DNA of 64,000 nt from Chthonomonas sp. GTDB taxonomy: Bacteria > Armatimonadota > Fimbriimonadia > Fimbriimonadales > Fimbriimonadaceae. Shown here piece by piece: positions 36,222-44,883 of the stretch; position 1 is the stretch's first letter; every line of letters begins with the position of its first letter. Under the pieces are notes generated by a model. The model did no database searches. It saw only the letters and a list, made by a program, of their open reading frames with translations, and was not told where the DNA came from. The DNA is taken from positions 62,001 through 126,000 of the forward strand of contig JAEURP010000001.1 in the NCBI GenBank assembly GCA_016788585.1, written 5' to 3'. Position numbers and translations under genes: made by a program.

Positions 36222-36740
36222 ATGCTATCCATAGCCCTCGCACTTGTTGCCGCACCCAGCGGAGTTGCCCAATCTATCAGCGGCTATTCGGTCGAGGGTC
36301 GAAAAGTGGCGCAGGCGTACATCATGGATACGAACTCCGACTACTACCTAACCAAGGCTGTGGATTGCGATTTCTCCTCGGTTAACATTACGCTGATCCG
36401 CGACCGACGGATGATCCCGGATTGGATTTCGAGCCCTACGAAGGAGCCACTCAACCTTTCGACGAACACGGGTGAGTACATTGGGATGGCGCTATCCACG
36501 CTGATGAAGAAGCTAGGCAAGCCGACGAAGCAAGTGCGCCGTGGTGCGCAGAGCCAATATACATGCCTTCTTTATCGTGCGGTCCGGATGGAGGACAAGA
36601 CTTTTGGCCAGCGCTGGGATCGAACTTACATTTTCAAAGGCGGAAAGCTCATCGAGATTAACCTAAACTACCAGTCAATTCCTGGTTGCGGTGACAGCGA
36701 TCCGTACTCGCTCACTCACTGGCCGCCAGGCAAGTTCTGA
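36222..36740 (+). CDS. Hypothetical secreted protein
   Basis: This 172-residue protein has a short signal-like start ('MLSIALALVAAPSGVAQS'). The mature part includes 'GMALSTLMKKLGKPTKQVRRG' and 'RTYIFKGGKLIEINLNYQ', reminiscent of small outer-membrane assembly (BamE/SmpA-like) or DUF-type folds, but too weak to name. Its 3' end overlaps the convergent zinc-finger gene by 25 bases. Confidence 0.6.
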   Translation: MLSIALALVAAPSGVAQSISGYSVEGRKVAQAYIMDTNSDYYLTKAVDCDFSSVNITLIRDRRMIPDWISSPTKEPLNLSTNTGEYIGMALSTLMKKLGKPTKQVRRGAQSQYTCLLYRAVRMEDKTFGQRWDRTYIFKGGKLIEINLNYQSIPGCGDSDPYSLTHWPPGKF

Positions 36741-37399
36741 CTTTGCCTAAGTTTCAAGTGGGCTCGCCAATCCCAGGTCGATTGATCGTCGCAACACCGG
36801 ATCGGTACCGCGTTCCCAATCCGCTGCGCCACGTCCTTCAAGACCTCAGCGCCTTGAGCCATGACAGCCGCATCCCCAAAGGGTCTGGTCACCGCACATG
36901 AGTCGCACATCGGGCGCAGGTTAATGGGCCTATTGCAAAAGGTCTTGATGTGATCTACCGTCGTGGCAGCACCTCCACAAGCCGAGCATTTGCCGTCGTG
37001 CTTCTCAAAAAAGCGCGCCAATGCACGCGCCGGAATCAACGAATTTCGATAAGGCAAACCGCCACCCATGAGGTGCCAAACGATCTGCCCATAGGCGACT
37101 TGTTTCTCGGCGAGAAAAATAGTCTCGGTGAATAGGGTCGCGCGGAATTGGCGCACGAAACTGCTCATCTCCTTGCAACGTTCGCTGCAGTAGGGGGTCG
37201 CCCGCTTATCGCAAACTGCATCGCAGTTCGGGCAATGGGATGGTTCCGGAAAAACAACCTCAACCGCTGAAATAGCAATCGCCATGTCGACAGGAACGCG
37301 CAAGAACCAGCGTGCTTGCTGTTCGACCGACTCCTCTGGGTCGCCCGGCAAAGTTGACAGCAAACTCCGCAATCGCTCCCTCTGAGAAAATTCACCCAT
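36716..37399 (-). CDS. Zinc-finger protein with HNH-like C-terminal region
   Basis: This 227-residue protein has three Cys clusters: 'CPNCDAVC...YCSERC' (about residues 61-82), 'GKCSACGGAATTVDHI' and 'RPMCDSC' (about 140-172). The second and third, with Asp-His between them, look like a degenerate HNH/McrA-type zinc motif ('CxxC...VDHI...C..C'). The final Asn/His of true nucleases is not obvious, so DNA cleavage is uncertain. The ATG at 37399 leaves 39 bases to the divergent start at 37439; Met at 37432 would leave almost none. Confidence 0.6.
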   Translation of the reverse strand: MGEFSQRERLRSLLSTLPGDPEESVEQQARWFLRVPVDMAIAISAVEVVFPEPSHCPNCDAVCDKRATPYCSERCKEMSSFVRQFRATLFTETIFLAEKQVAYGQIVWHLMGGGLPYRNSLIPARALARFFEKHDGKCSACGGAATTVDHIKTFCNRPINLRPMCDSCAVTRPFGDAAVMAQGAEVLKDVAQRIGNAVPIRCCDDQSTWDWRAHLKLRQSQNLPGGQ

Positions 37400-37438
37400 A
37401 AATCGTGATTCCAGCAAATTCTGGCTTATCATAGGGGT

Positions 37439-38662
37439 ATGAGGCACTTCGCCCTGCTCGGAGGACTTGTCGCCCAAAGCGCATTCGGCATGGGGTTGTT
37501 CGGCATTTCTCCGAGCCCGATCGGCTACAACATGGTCAAGATCAACCCCTCCACTGGAGTGGCAACACCGGTAGCGTATTTGGGTTACCAAAACTGGCAA
37601 GCGATCAACTCGATGACCTACGATCCGGTCAATCGACTCTACGTCGCGGTCGCAACCAGCGGCGGAACATCGGCTCAATTCATCTTCATCAACCCGATGG
37701 ACTGGGCCCACTGGTCGACCGACCTCGACACCCCGGCCCAATATTGGGAGGCCATCGAGTGGATGCCGGGATGGCCCAATCCGATGGTAGTTACGGGCGG
37801 CAGTAACTACTACACCCAGTACTTAATCTTTTACAACACGAACCATGTTGCGTCTGCGTTCACCCTGGGTAACGTTCCCGGCAATTACGACATGGACTCA
37901 TTGTTCCGCGATGCGGGAAACAACTTGAACACTCTCGATGTAAACAACCCGGTCGACGGAATCAGCCCTCGGCACATTATTGTTGGCGCCACCAATAACA
38001 ACTGGACTTGGACTCCCTACAGCAATTGGACGGCACACGGTGACTTCGATATGGACGGAGCTTACGATCCGGTAACCCAGCGCACTTACCTCTCAAGATG
38101 GACCAATTTGGGCTACTACAGTCCAAATGGGGCAAGCATCATCAACCTGCCCAACTACGGCTCGGGAATCAATGTCGGAGCCCTTGCGTATGGCGCCGAA
38201 AAAGTGACCATCACAGGCAACATCGTTCTGGAAAACACAATCAGCAACTTTGCCTTTGGCACACAGCGGGACATTAACTATGCGATCAAGCAAGGCACGA
38301 CCACGGTCTGGTCGGGCATGGTAACCGCCACAACCCAAGTCCACAATTTCTCCATTGAAATTCCCAGCGATATTCAAGGCCCCAGCATCTTTGAATGGGA
38401 CACCGGTCCGCACCTCGTCAAAAAGCTCATTATCGTGCTACCGGGTTACAGCACGGGTTTTGGCACGGTGAATCTAAAGAACGGCGACTGTGACCTCTCA
38501 GGTGAGGTGGATAGTGCCGACATCGACGTGGTTATCGCGAACTTTGGCAATGTTTATCCTAACGACCCTGGGAATCTCAACGCCGACGTAGATTGCTCAG
38601 GCGAAGTGGACTCCGACGACATTGACATCGTCATCGCCTGTTTCGGAAACGTCGACGACTAA
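37439..38662 (+). CDS. Secreted dockerin-tailed protein, tandem paralogue 1
   Basis: This 407-residue protein has a signal-like start ('HFALLGGLVAQSAFGMGLFG'). Repeated motifs such as 'INSMTYDPVNRLYVAV' and 'GAYDPVTQRTYLSRW' suggest a beta-propeller. A beta-sandwich follows from about 260 ('GNIVLENTISNFAFGTQRDINYAIKQGTTT'). The tail carries two dockerin-like calcium loops ('NGDCDLSGEVDSADIDVVI' and 'DVDCSGEVDSDDIDIVI') and ends in acidic DD. The next paralogue starts 18 bases downstream. The role is probably extracellular or surface; no cohesin partner is visible in the window. Confidence 0.83.
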   Translation: MRHFALLGGLVAQSAFGMGLFGISPSPIGYNMVKINPSTGVATPVAYLGYQNWQAINSMTYDPVNRLYVAVATSGGTSAQFIFINPMDWAHWSTDLDTPAQYWEAIEWMPGWPNPMVVTGGSNYYTQYLIFYNTNHVASAFTLGNVPGNYDMDSLFRDAGNNLNTLDVNNPVDGISPRHIIVGATNNNWTWTPYSNWTAHGDFDMDGAYDPVTQRTYLSRWTNLGYYSPNGASIINLPNYGSGINVGALAYGAEKVTITGNIVLENTISNFAFGTQRDINYAIKQGTTTVWSGMVTATTQVHNFSIEIPSDIQGPSIFEWDTGPHLVKKLIIVLPGYSTGFGTVNLKNGDCDLSGEVDSADIDVVIANFGNVYPNDPGNLNADVDCSGEVDSDDIDIVIACFGNVDD

Positions 38663-38680
38663 CCCTCTACCGGAAACAAT

Positions 38681-39901
38681 ATGAAACTACGACACATCGC
38701 ATTAGGTTCAATCCTGGCTTCTCAAACTGCCTTTGGCGGTGCCTTGTTCGGCATGTCGCCCTATATCGGCGGCTTTAACCTGGTGAAGATCAACACCACT
38801 AGCGGTTTGGCGCAAGTTGTTGCCAACTATCCGATGACTGGCGTCGCGGCCTTTAATTCCATGACCTACGACGCGATGAACAAGAGGCTTCTGGCCGTCG
38901 CTAACGTGAGCCCAACCAGTAGTTACCTCGTCGCGATTGACCCCATGGACTATTCGATGACTTCAGTACCTGTTTGGTCAGGGGCTCCATTCTTCGAAGG
39001 AATCGAGTATCTGAATTGGACTAACCAAATTGCGTTAGCGGTCGGGTCTGGTCCAAATTATACAAACCAGCTTTGGATCCATGACACAAACATGTTCTTA
39101 AATTCAGGCTGGGTTTGGGGCCCCACCATGGACATGGACACCCTCTTCACGGACGGACAGTTTAGAGTCTGCCATCTGGACGTGAACAATTCGTTCGACA
39201 CGAGTCCGCGCCACATCATCAACAACGCGCTTGCCACGACGGGCAGCGCGACCATGACTCCCGTTGGCGACTGGTCAATTTACAATGAATCTGAATACGA
39301 TGTTGCCTACCACCCGGTCCAAGATCGCCTTTATGTGACTCGAGGATCGGCGCTCGCCTATTACAATTCGGCAGGCACGACCCTCACAAACATCGGGAAC
39401 TACGGCGGCCCCCTAGTGACCTGTTTGGCCTATGGCGCGGAGCCACACCTGATTTATGGCACCCTCATCCTCGATGACATGCTCTCCAATTTTGCGCCTG
39501 GCATTTCACGCACGATCAACTGGGCCGTTAAGCAAGGAACCATAACCGCCGCCTCGGGTTCGGTGACCACTAACACGGCAATCGTTAACTTTGCCGTGAG
39601 CCTGCCCGATTCAATTCAAGGCTACTCAATTTGGGAGTGGGACACCGGGTCTAGTCTTAAGGAGAAGTTGATCATCATCATGCCCGGCAACTCATTTGGC
39701 TTTGGGACAGTTCATCTTCTAAATGGCGATGCCGACCATTCCGGTGAAGTTGACGCTGCCGACATTGATAATGTGATCTCCAACTTCGGCAACTCTTACC
39801 CCGGTCCAGGCAATGTTGACGCCGACGTTAACGGCACCGGCGAAGTAGATGCCGACGACATTGACATCGTGATCGCCTGCTTCGGCAATACAGACGATTG
39901 A
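38681..39901 (+). CDS. Secreted dockerin-tailed protein, tandem paralogue 2
   Basis: This 406-residue protein is built like its upstream neighbour: signal-like start ('IALGSILASQTAFGGALFG'), 'FNSMTYDAMNKRLLAV', 'DVAYHPVQDRLYVTRG', beta-sandwich ('YGTLILDDMLSNFAPGISRTINWAVKQG') and a dockerin-like end ('NGDADHSGEVDAADIDNVI', 'DVNGTGEVDADDIDIVI'). A 44-base segment (39629-39672) is identical to the third paralogue. ATG starts lie 18 and 19 bases after the previous stops, so the three genes are one operon. Confidence 0.85.
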   Translation: MKLRHIALGSILASQTAFGGALFGMSPYIGGFNLVKINTTSGLAQVVANYPMTGVAAFNSMTYDAMNKRLLAVANVSPTSSYLVAIDPMDYSMTSVPVWSGAPFFEGIEYLNWTNQIALAVGSGPNYTNQLWIHDTNMFLNSGWVWGPTMDMDTLFTDGQFRVCHLDVNNSFDTSPRHIINNALATTGSATMTPVGDWSIYNESEYDVAYHPVQDRLYVTRGSALAYYNSAGTTLTNIGNYGGPLVTCLAYGAEPHLIYGTLILDDMLSNFAPGISRTINWAVKQGTITAASGSVTTNTAIVNFAVSLPDSIQGYSIWEWDTGSSLKEKLIIIMPGNSFGFGTVHLLNGDADHSGEVDAADIDNVISNFGNSYPGPGNVDADVNGTGEVDADDIDIVIACFGNTDD

Positions 39902-39920
39902 TGCTCCTCCAGACAAGAAC

Positions 39921-41135
39921 ATGAAACTACGATACAGTGCTATCCTTGCCGGCTTAATCGGCCAATCCGCCTACGCCGGCTCTCTTGTTGGCATCGCTCA
40001 AGGCATGAGCGGCTACAACATGGTCCGAATTGACACCACCACGGGTCTCGCCGAGGTGATGTTTAGTCTGGGCATGGAGGGAGCCCTCACGATTTCAAGC
40101 ATGACCTACGACAGTAATCGCAAGAAGTATGTTGCCGTCGCTCACTACGGCAGTAACTCAAGCTTTCTCCTCTGGATCGATCCGCTAAATGGAAGCGTGA
40201 CCTCAGAGACAATCGACATCTTTTCATCGTACTTCGAGGCTGTTGAGCATTGGCCCTGGGCTAATAGGTTGATCATGACCTATGGTGCAAACTACTTCAC
40301 TAACACTTTTGTCCATTACAATCAGCTCTACCAAATTAATACGGTGGTGTGGCCGAATTACAGCGGGCTCGACATGGATACCGTATTCATTGATGGGCAA
40401 AACAACATCTTTCACCTCGATGTTAACAACCCGATCAGTAGCAGTCCCCTCCATCGGATCGACAACTTCTTCACTTCAAATCCCACCTTTGTCCCCGTCG
40501 GCACCCAGGGAATCTACACGGGAACAGAATACGATTGTGCCTACCACCCGGTTCAGGATCGCGTTTACGTAACGCGGGGTAACAACCTCGCATACTACAA
40601 CGCGTCGAAGACGGCCATAACGAATGTTGGCAATTACGGCGGACACAACGTTACGGCGCTCGCTTATGGCCCCGTTCCCGTCACCGTTTACGGCACCTTA
40701 GTCCTGGATGACATGATTCCAAACTTCGCCCCCGGAGTCAATCGGACAGTGAACTGGGCCATCAAGCAGGGCACCGTTACGGCAGCTTCTGGCTCAATGG
40801 TTACGAGTTCGTCAACAGTCAACTTCTCAACCGTACTGCCCGATACGATTCAAGGCTACTCGATTTGGGAGTGGGACACCGGGTCTAGTCTTAAGGAGAA
40901 GTTGATTATCGTCATGCCTGGTACGAGCTTTGGGTTCGGAACGGTTCACCTACTGAATGGAGACGCTGACCACAGCGGGGAAGTGGACGCGGCTGATATA
41001 GATGATGTTATTGCTAATTTCGGCAATTCCTATCCCGGCCCAGGAAACGTCGATGCCGACGTAGATGGCACAGGTGAGGTTGATGCAGGGGACATTGATA
41101 TTGTCATTGCTTGCTTCGGCAATGCGGACGACTAA
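39921..41135 (+). CDS. Secreted dockerin-tailed protein, tandem paralogue 3
   Basis: This 404-residue third member has the same order: signal ('YSAILAGLIGQSAYAGSLVG'), 'ISSMTYDSNRKKYVAV', 'DCAYHPVQDRVYVTRG', 'YGTLVLDDMIPNFAPGVNRTVNWAIKQG' and dockerin-like loops ('NGDADHSGEVDAADIDDVI', 'DVDGTGEVDAGDIDIVI'). It is closer to paralogue 2 than to 1, so the second duplication is the younger one. Ligands and function are unknown. Confidence 0.85.
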   Translation: MKLRYSAILAGLIGQSAYAGSLVGIAQGMSGYNMVRIDTTTGLAEVMFSLGMEGALTISSMTYDSNRKKYVAVAHYGSNSSFLLWIDPLNGSVTSETIDIFSSYFEAVEHWPWANRLIMTYGANYFTNTFVHYNQLYQINTVVWPNYSGLDMDTVFIDGQNNIFHLDVNNPISSSPLHRIDNFFTSNPTFVPVGTQGIYTGTEYDCAYHPVQDRVYVTRGNNLAYYNASKTAITNVGNYGGHNVTALAYGPVPVTVYGTLVLDDMIPNFAPGVNRTVNWAIKQGTVTAASGSMVTSSSTVNFSTVLPDTIQGYSIWEWDTGSSLKEKLIIVMPGTSFGFGTVHLLNGDADHSGEVDAADIDDVIANFGNSYPGPGNVDADVDGTGEVDAGDIDIVIACFGNADD

Positions 41136-41210
41136 TAATATTAGGTCTGCTGGCACGAAACCTGTTGTAGAATGGAACACAGCCTAGCTGTTCGGAGACT
41201 CACTGTGTAT

Positions 41211-42617
41211 ATGCGCTCTGTTATCTCGCTTGCGCTTCTTGGCGCGTTGTCCTCGTTTGCCGCCGCTCAATGCACGACGGTTGTTACACACTCTGGCGCA
41301 AACTTCCAAAGTAATTTCACGGGCTACGCTGAAGCGGGTCTAGTCGATGGCGAAGCTGCTGCAGCAAGTTTTGTCATTCCCGCGTCCGCCTTCCCAATCA
41401 AGCTCAACCTAACAGAGATGATCTTCGCAACATCGAATGCGACGGTGCTAACGACCACCGTGTGGGAAGTCTTTGGGTATGAGGGAACACCAACTAATGG
41501 GACACTGGCGTTTAGTTATGCGGCCGACGACATTATGCTTCCCTACTTGCGGCTCGGCCCGGGCACCCAAGGCACGAACATCCAGTTTTCAGTGGATCCC
41601 GGCGATCCCGAACAGATCATTTTGCAGAACAACGGCTCGAATACTGTGACGATTGGATACCGTGTGCTTCAACACAATAATCCTCCGACACCACCAAATG
41701 CCCCGGACTCCAATACGAATGCGTTTCCGACCATCGACAGCAATGGAATCTCGCAAATCTCGCGTAACTGGCTCTATGCGGTAGATGTTGGTAGTCCGCT
41801 TCAGGCGCCTCCGGGCTGGAGCAATTTCCAGTCACTTCCATTTTGGGTTCGGCCCAGTGGTGACTGGAACATCAGGTTCACCTACGAATCGACAAATCCC
41901 GTGAGCATCACTGATGACCCGGACAGCGTTTCAGTCGCATTGGGCCAACCGGCCACATTCTCTGTCGTAGCACAAGGGGCCAACTTGCAGTACCAGTGGT
42001 ATCAGGGTGCGACGCCGGTTCAAAACGTGTCGGGCCGAATTTTTGGCGCACAAACCCCTGATCTCATCTTCTTGACGACCCAGCCTCAGGACGCCGGCAA
42101 CTACACTTGCGTTGTCAGCGCGACTTGCGGAGTCGTGACGAGCGATCCTGCTACGCTGTCATTCTCCAGCGGACTGCCAACCATTTCTGGACAAGTGAAT
42201 CTCGATGACTTTGTCGGTGCACCGGGCGGTCGGCCGTTCCTCCTACGATTCCGCAACGTTGGTGGAACTACCGACATCGCGACCGTCGCTGGCACTCTCA
42301 ACCCAAATGGGACTTATTCGGTGAACAAGCCAGGCGCCCTCGGCAACGGCAACTACCAAGTCAATCTGGATATCCAGCACTGGCTGCGCGACAAGCTAGC
42401 TTCTGTCGCAGTGAACAGCAACGGTGCCACGAATGTCAACTTCAATCCTGTCAATGGAGATGCCGACGACTCGGGAGAAGTGGATGCGGCCGATATCGAT
42501 GCGGTTATTGCTGACTTTGGTGGCAGTGGAGTGATGACCGATATGGATGGATCACTCGAAGTCGATGCCGCCGACATCGATATCGTCATCGCAAACTTTG
42601 GTAGCACAGACGAGTGA
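41211..42617 (+). CDS. Secreted Ig-like domain protein with dockerin-like tail
   Basis: The 468-residue product has a clear signal peptide ('MRSVISLALLGALSSFAAAQ'), an N-terminal part of about 210 residues of unknown fold, and an immunoglobulin-like domain ('ALGQPATFSVVAQGANLQYQWY...DAGNYTCVV'). The shared sandwich follows ('VNLDDFVGAPGGRPFLLRFRN...DIQHWLRDKLASVAV'), then two dockerin-like loops ('NGDADDSGEVDAADIDAVI', 'DMDGSLEVDAADIDIVI'). The ATG at 41211 begins the signal sequence; an upstream Met at 41172 would add 13 residues before it. It lies 75 bases after the tandem set. Confidence 0.85.
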   Translation: MRSVISLALLGALSSFAAAQCTTVVTHSGANFQSNFTGYAEAGLVDGEAAAASFVIPASAFPIKLNLTEMIFATSNATVLTTTVWEVFGYEGTPTNGTLAFSYAADDIMLPYLRLGPGTQGTNIQFSVDPGDPEQIILQNNGSNTVTIGYRVLQHNNPPTPPNAPDSNTNAFPTIDSNGISQISRNWLYAVDVGSPLQAPPGWSNFQSLPFWVRPSGDWNIRFTYESTNPVSITDDPDSVSVALGQPATFSVVAQGANLQYQWYQGATPVQNVSGRIFGAQTPDLIFLTTQPQDAGNYTCVVSATCGVVTSDPATLSFSSGLPTISGQVNLDDFVGAPGGRPFLLRFRNVGGTTDIATVAGTLNPNGTYSVNKPGALGNGNYQVNLDIQHWLRDKLASVAVNSNGATNVNFNPVNGDADDSGEVDAADIDAVIADFGGSGVMTDMDGSLEVDAADIDIVIANFGSTDE

Positions 42618-42619
42618 GT

Positions 42620-43462
42620 CTAGTTGGCCCCAGAACCTCGCTGAGTACTTCGGTACTCGGCGAGTTCTGCTTTTGCCTCGGTCCCGATCTTCTCTAGCTT
42701 TTCCATCCAGCCTTCTTCGTGGCGCTCGAGCGCTTGAACGAGGGCTTCTACAATGGCTAGATTCCTGAACCACTTTCGGTCCGATGGAACGACAAACCAG
42801 GGAGCTTCAGGCGAGCTCGTCTTGTTGATGGCATCCTCGTAGGCATCCTGATAGTCCTGCCAATACTCGCGCTCTTTCCAGTCACCTGCGCTCAGTTTCC
42901 AGGCCTTCTCAGTCTCTTTCTCTCGAGCCAAGAGCCGCTCTTCTTGTTCCTCTTTTGAAATATGCAGAAAGAACTTTGTAATGATCGTTTCGTTGTCGGA
43001 CAGTAGATCCTCAAACGCGCGAATATGACCGTAGCGCTTCCTCCATCGCTCCTCTGGTGTCAGAGAATGGACTCGCACCACGAGCACATCCTCGTAGTGC
43101 GATCGGTTAAAGATCGTAATGGCGCCGCGCCTCGGCGTGTCTTGGTGACATCGCCACAGAAAGTCCTGGCTGAGTTCCCTGGGAGTCGGAACCTTGAACG
43201 AAGCTACCGATGTGCCCTGCGCGTTCAGATGCTGGAGCAAAAACCGAATTGTCCCGTCCTTGCCACTTGTATCCATTCCTTGCAGGATGACTAGCAACGG
43301 ATGCTGGCCCGCGAAATACATGAGATCGGCAAGTTCGCCCAGCCGATCACCCAAGGCCTTTGTCTGCTTCTCGGCAATTTCTTTGCTCAAGCCGCCATCG
43401 GAATTCGTGGGAATCTCGCTTAGGCGAATACTCTTAGATCCATCAACGCGCTCTGCAAACAT
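42620..43462 (-). CDS. ppk2: Polyphosphate kinase 2 family protein
   Basis: This 280-residue single-domain PPK2 uses polyphosphate to phosphorylate nucleotides, or the reverse. It carries Walker A 'LQGMDTSGKDGTIRFLL' (about 60-76), 'RCHQDTPRRGAITIFNRSHYEDVLVVRVH' with the lid and Walker B region, and 'APWFVVPSDRKWFRNLAIVEAL'. The motif set fits class I/III; AMP or ADP preference cannot be given. It is divergent from the CCA gene by 32 bases and 2 bases from the convergent dockerin gene. Confidence 0.92.
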   Translation of the reverse strand: MFAERVDGSKSIRLSEIPTNSDGGLSKEIAEKQTKALGDRLGELADLMYFAGQHPLLVILQGMDTSGKDGTIRFLLQHLNAQGTSVASFKVPTPRELSQDFLWRCHQDTPRRGAITIFNRSHYEDVLVVRVHSLTPEERWRKRYGHIRAFEDLLSDNETIITKFFLHISKEEQEERLLAREKETEKAWKLSAGDWKEREYWQDYQDAYEDAINKTSSPEAPWFVVPSDRKWFRNLAIVEALVQALERHEEGWMEKLEKIGTEAKAELAEYRSTQRGSGAN

Positions 43463-43494
43463 GCATCGGGTTTTACCTGTAAGCTATTCCACTG

Positions 43495-44844
43495 ATGGAG
43501 ACGCTGCTAGAGCAACCGGCTGTGAAAGCGCTGCAAGATCTGGTGAACCGGTCCGAATGGGCCGGCCAAGTCTGGCTGGTCGGCGGATGCGTTCGCGACG
43601 CTCTCCTTAACCGCAAGCTATCGGGCGATTTCGACCTAGTGCTGGAAGGTGATTCGATCGCGCTCGCCCAGTGGCTGGGCGAAAACGGTGCCAAGCATCT
43701 TGCGACCTATCCTCGGTTTGGAACCGCGATGGTGCGGTTGAGCCACGCTCAATTTGAGTTTGTTTCGGCCCGCAGGGAGTCCTATGTTCCATCGTCGCGC
43801 AAGCCCCAGGTGGAGTCGGGAACTTTACTCGACGATGCCCGCCGGCGCGACTTCACCTGCAATGCCCTAATGGTTAACCTCAAGGATGGTCGGCTTATGG
43901 ACCTCGTGGGGACAGGCCTTGAGGACCTGCGAGATCGAATGTTGCGAACACCCCTCGACCCCCGGCAAACGTTTTTCGACGATCCGCTGCGAATGCTACG
44001 AGCCATTCGCTTCCGCCATCAACTCAGTTTTGAGTACGCGCCGGGATTAACCGACTCAATCAAAGATGAGGCGCACCGATTGCAGTCGATTAGCGCAGAG
44101 AGAATTCGTGACGAATTTTCAAAGATGGTCTGCTACCCCGAGGCCTTGCGAGAAATGTGTGCCTTTGGTCTCATGCCATACATCATGCCCGAGGTACTCG
44201 ACATGCACGGCGTCGAGCAAGGCAAATGGCATCATCTGGACGTTTGGGACCACACACTGCTCGTGATCGCAAACGCGGCCTCCAATGACCTGATCCTCAA
44301 TCTTTCCTGCTTGTTGCACGATGTCGGCAAGCCATCGACGAGGACGATAGACGAGAAGGGTGACACCCGTTTCTTCTCTCACGAGGTCGTCGGTGCCGAG
44401 ATGTCTAGAATGATTCTACGCAGGCTACGTTATGACAATGAAACCATCGATGCGGTATCGCTCCTAGTCAAGAATCATATGCGATTGAGCAGTGCCCCAA
44501 AGCTTTCGGCACCAGCCGCGCGCCGCTTGATTCGGGACCTTGATGACCAGTTAGAACGGCTCATTCTGCTGGTTGATGCGGATGCCAGGGCTCTCAAACC
44601 AGGCGTCAAGACTATTAATGCCCCGGCAATATACGCACAAATTCAGGAAGTTTCCGCGCAGACACCGGCAGCAACGATCAAGTCCCCGATCAGCGGTCAG
44701 GAGGTCATGGCAATATTGGGGTTGCCGCCGGGCCCAACAATCGGCGAAGCGATGAGATTCCTAACCGAGCAAGTGATCGAAGGCCACTTGCCGCCCGATG
44801 ATCTCGAAGCTGCTAGGCAAATGCTGACCGAATGGAAGTCGTGA
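43495..44844 (+). CDS. CCA-adding/poly(A) polymerase family nucleotidyltransferase with HD domain
   Basis: In this 449-residue protein the N-terminal catalytic domain has 'VWLVGGCVRDALLNRKLSGDFDLVLEG' (two metal-binding Asp), then 'RRRDFTCNAL' and 'DDPLRMLRAIRFRHQL'. The C-terminal part has an HD motif ('LLHDVGKPSTR') as in bacterial tRNA CCA transferases and PcnB relatives. It repairs or makes tRNA 3' ends, or adds A tails. The tRNA in this window already encodes CCA, so repair or A-adding is plausible. The split between these activities cannot be read here. Confidence 0.9.
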   Translation: METLLEQPAVKALQDLVNRSEWAGQVWLVGGCVRDALLNRKLSGDFDLVLEGDSIALAQWLGENGAKHLATYPRFGTAMVRLSHAQFEFVSARRESYVPSSRKPQVESGTLLDDARRRDFTCNALMVNLKDGRLMDLVGTGLEDLRDRMLRTPLDPRQTFFDDPLRMLRAIRFRHQLSFEYAPGLTDSIKDEAHRLQSISAERIRDEFSKMVCYPEALREMCAFGLMPYIMPEVLDMHGVEQGKWHHLDVWDHTLLVIANAASNDLILNLSCLLHDVGKPSTRTIDEKGDTRFFSHEVVGAEMSRMILRRLRYDNETIDAVSLLVKNHMRLSSAPKLSAPAARRLIRDLDDQLERLILLVDADARALKPGVKTINAPAIYAQIQEVSAQTPAATIKSPISGQEVMAILGLPPGPTIGEAMRFLTEQVIEGHLPPDDLEAARQMLTEWKS

Positions 44845-44883
44845 GCCCAAATTGCAACGTCTGAATCTGAGGACAAGTAAGAC

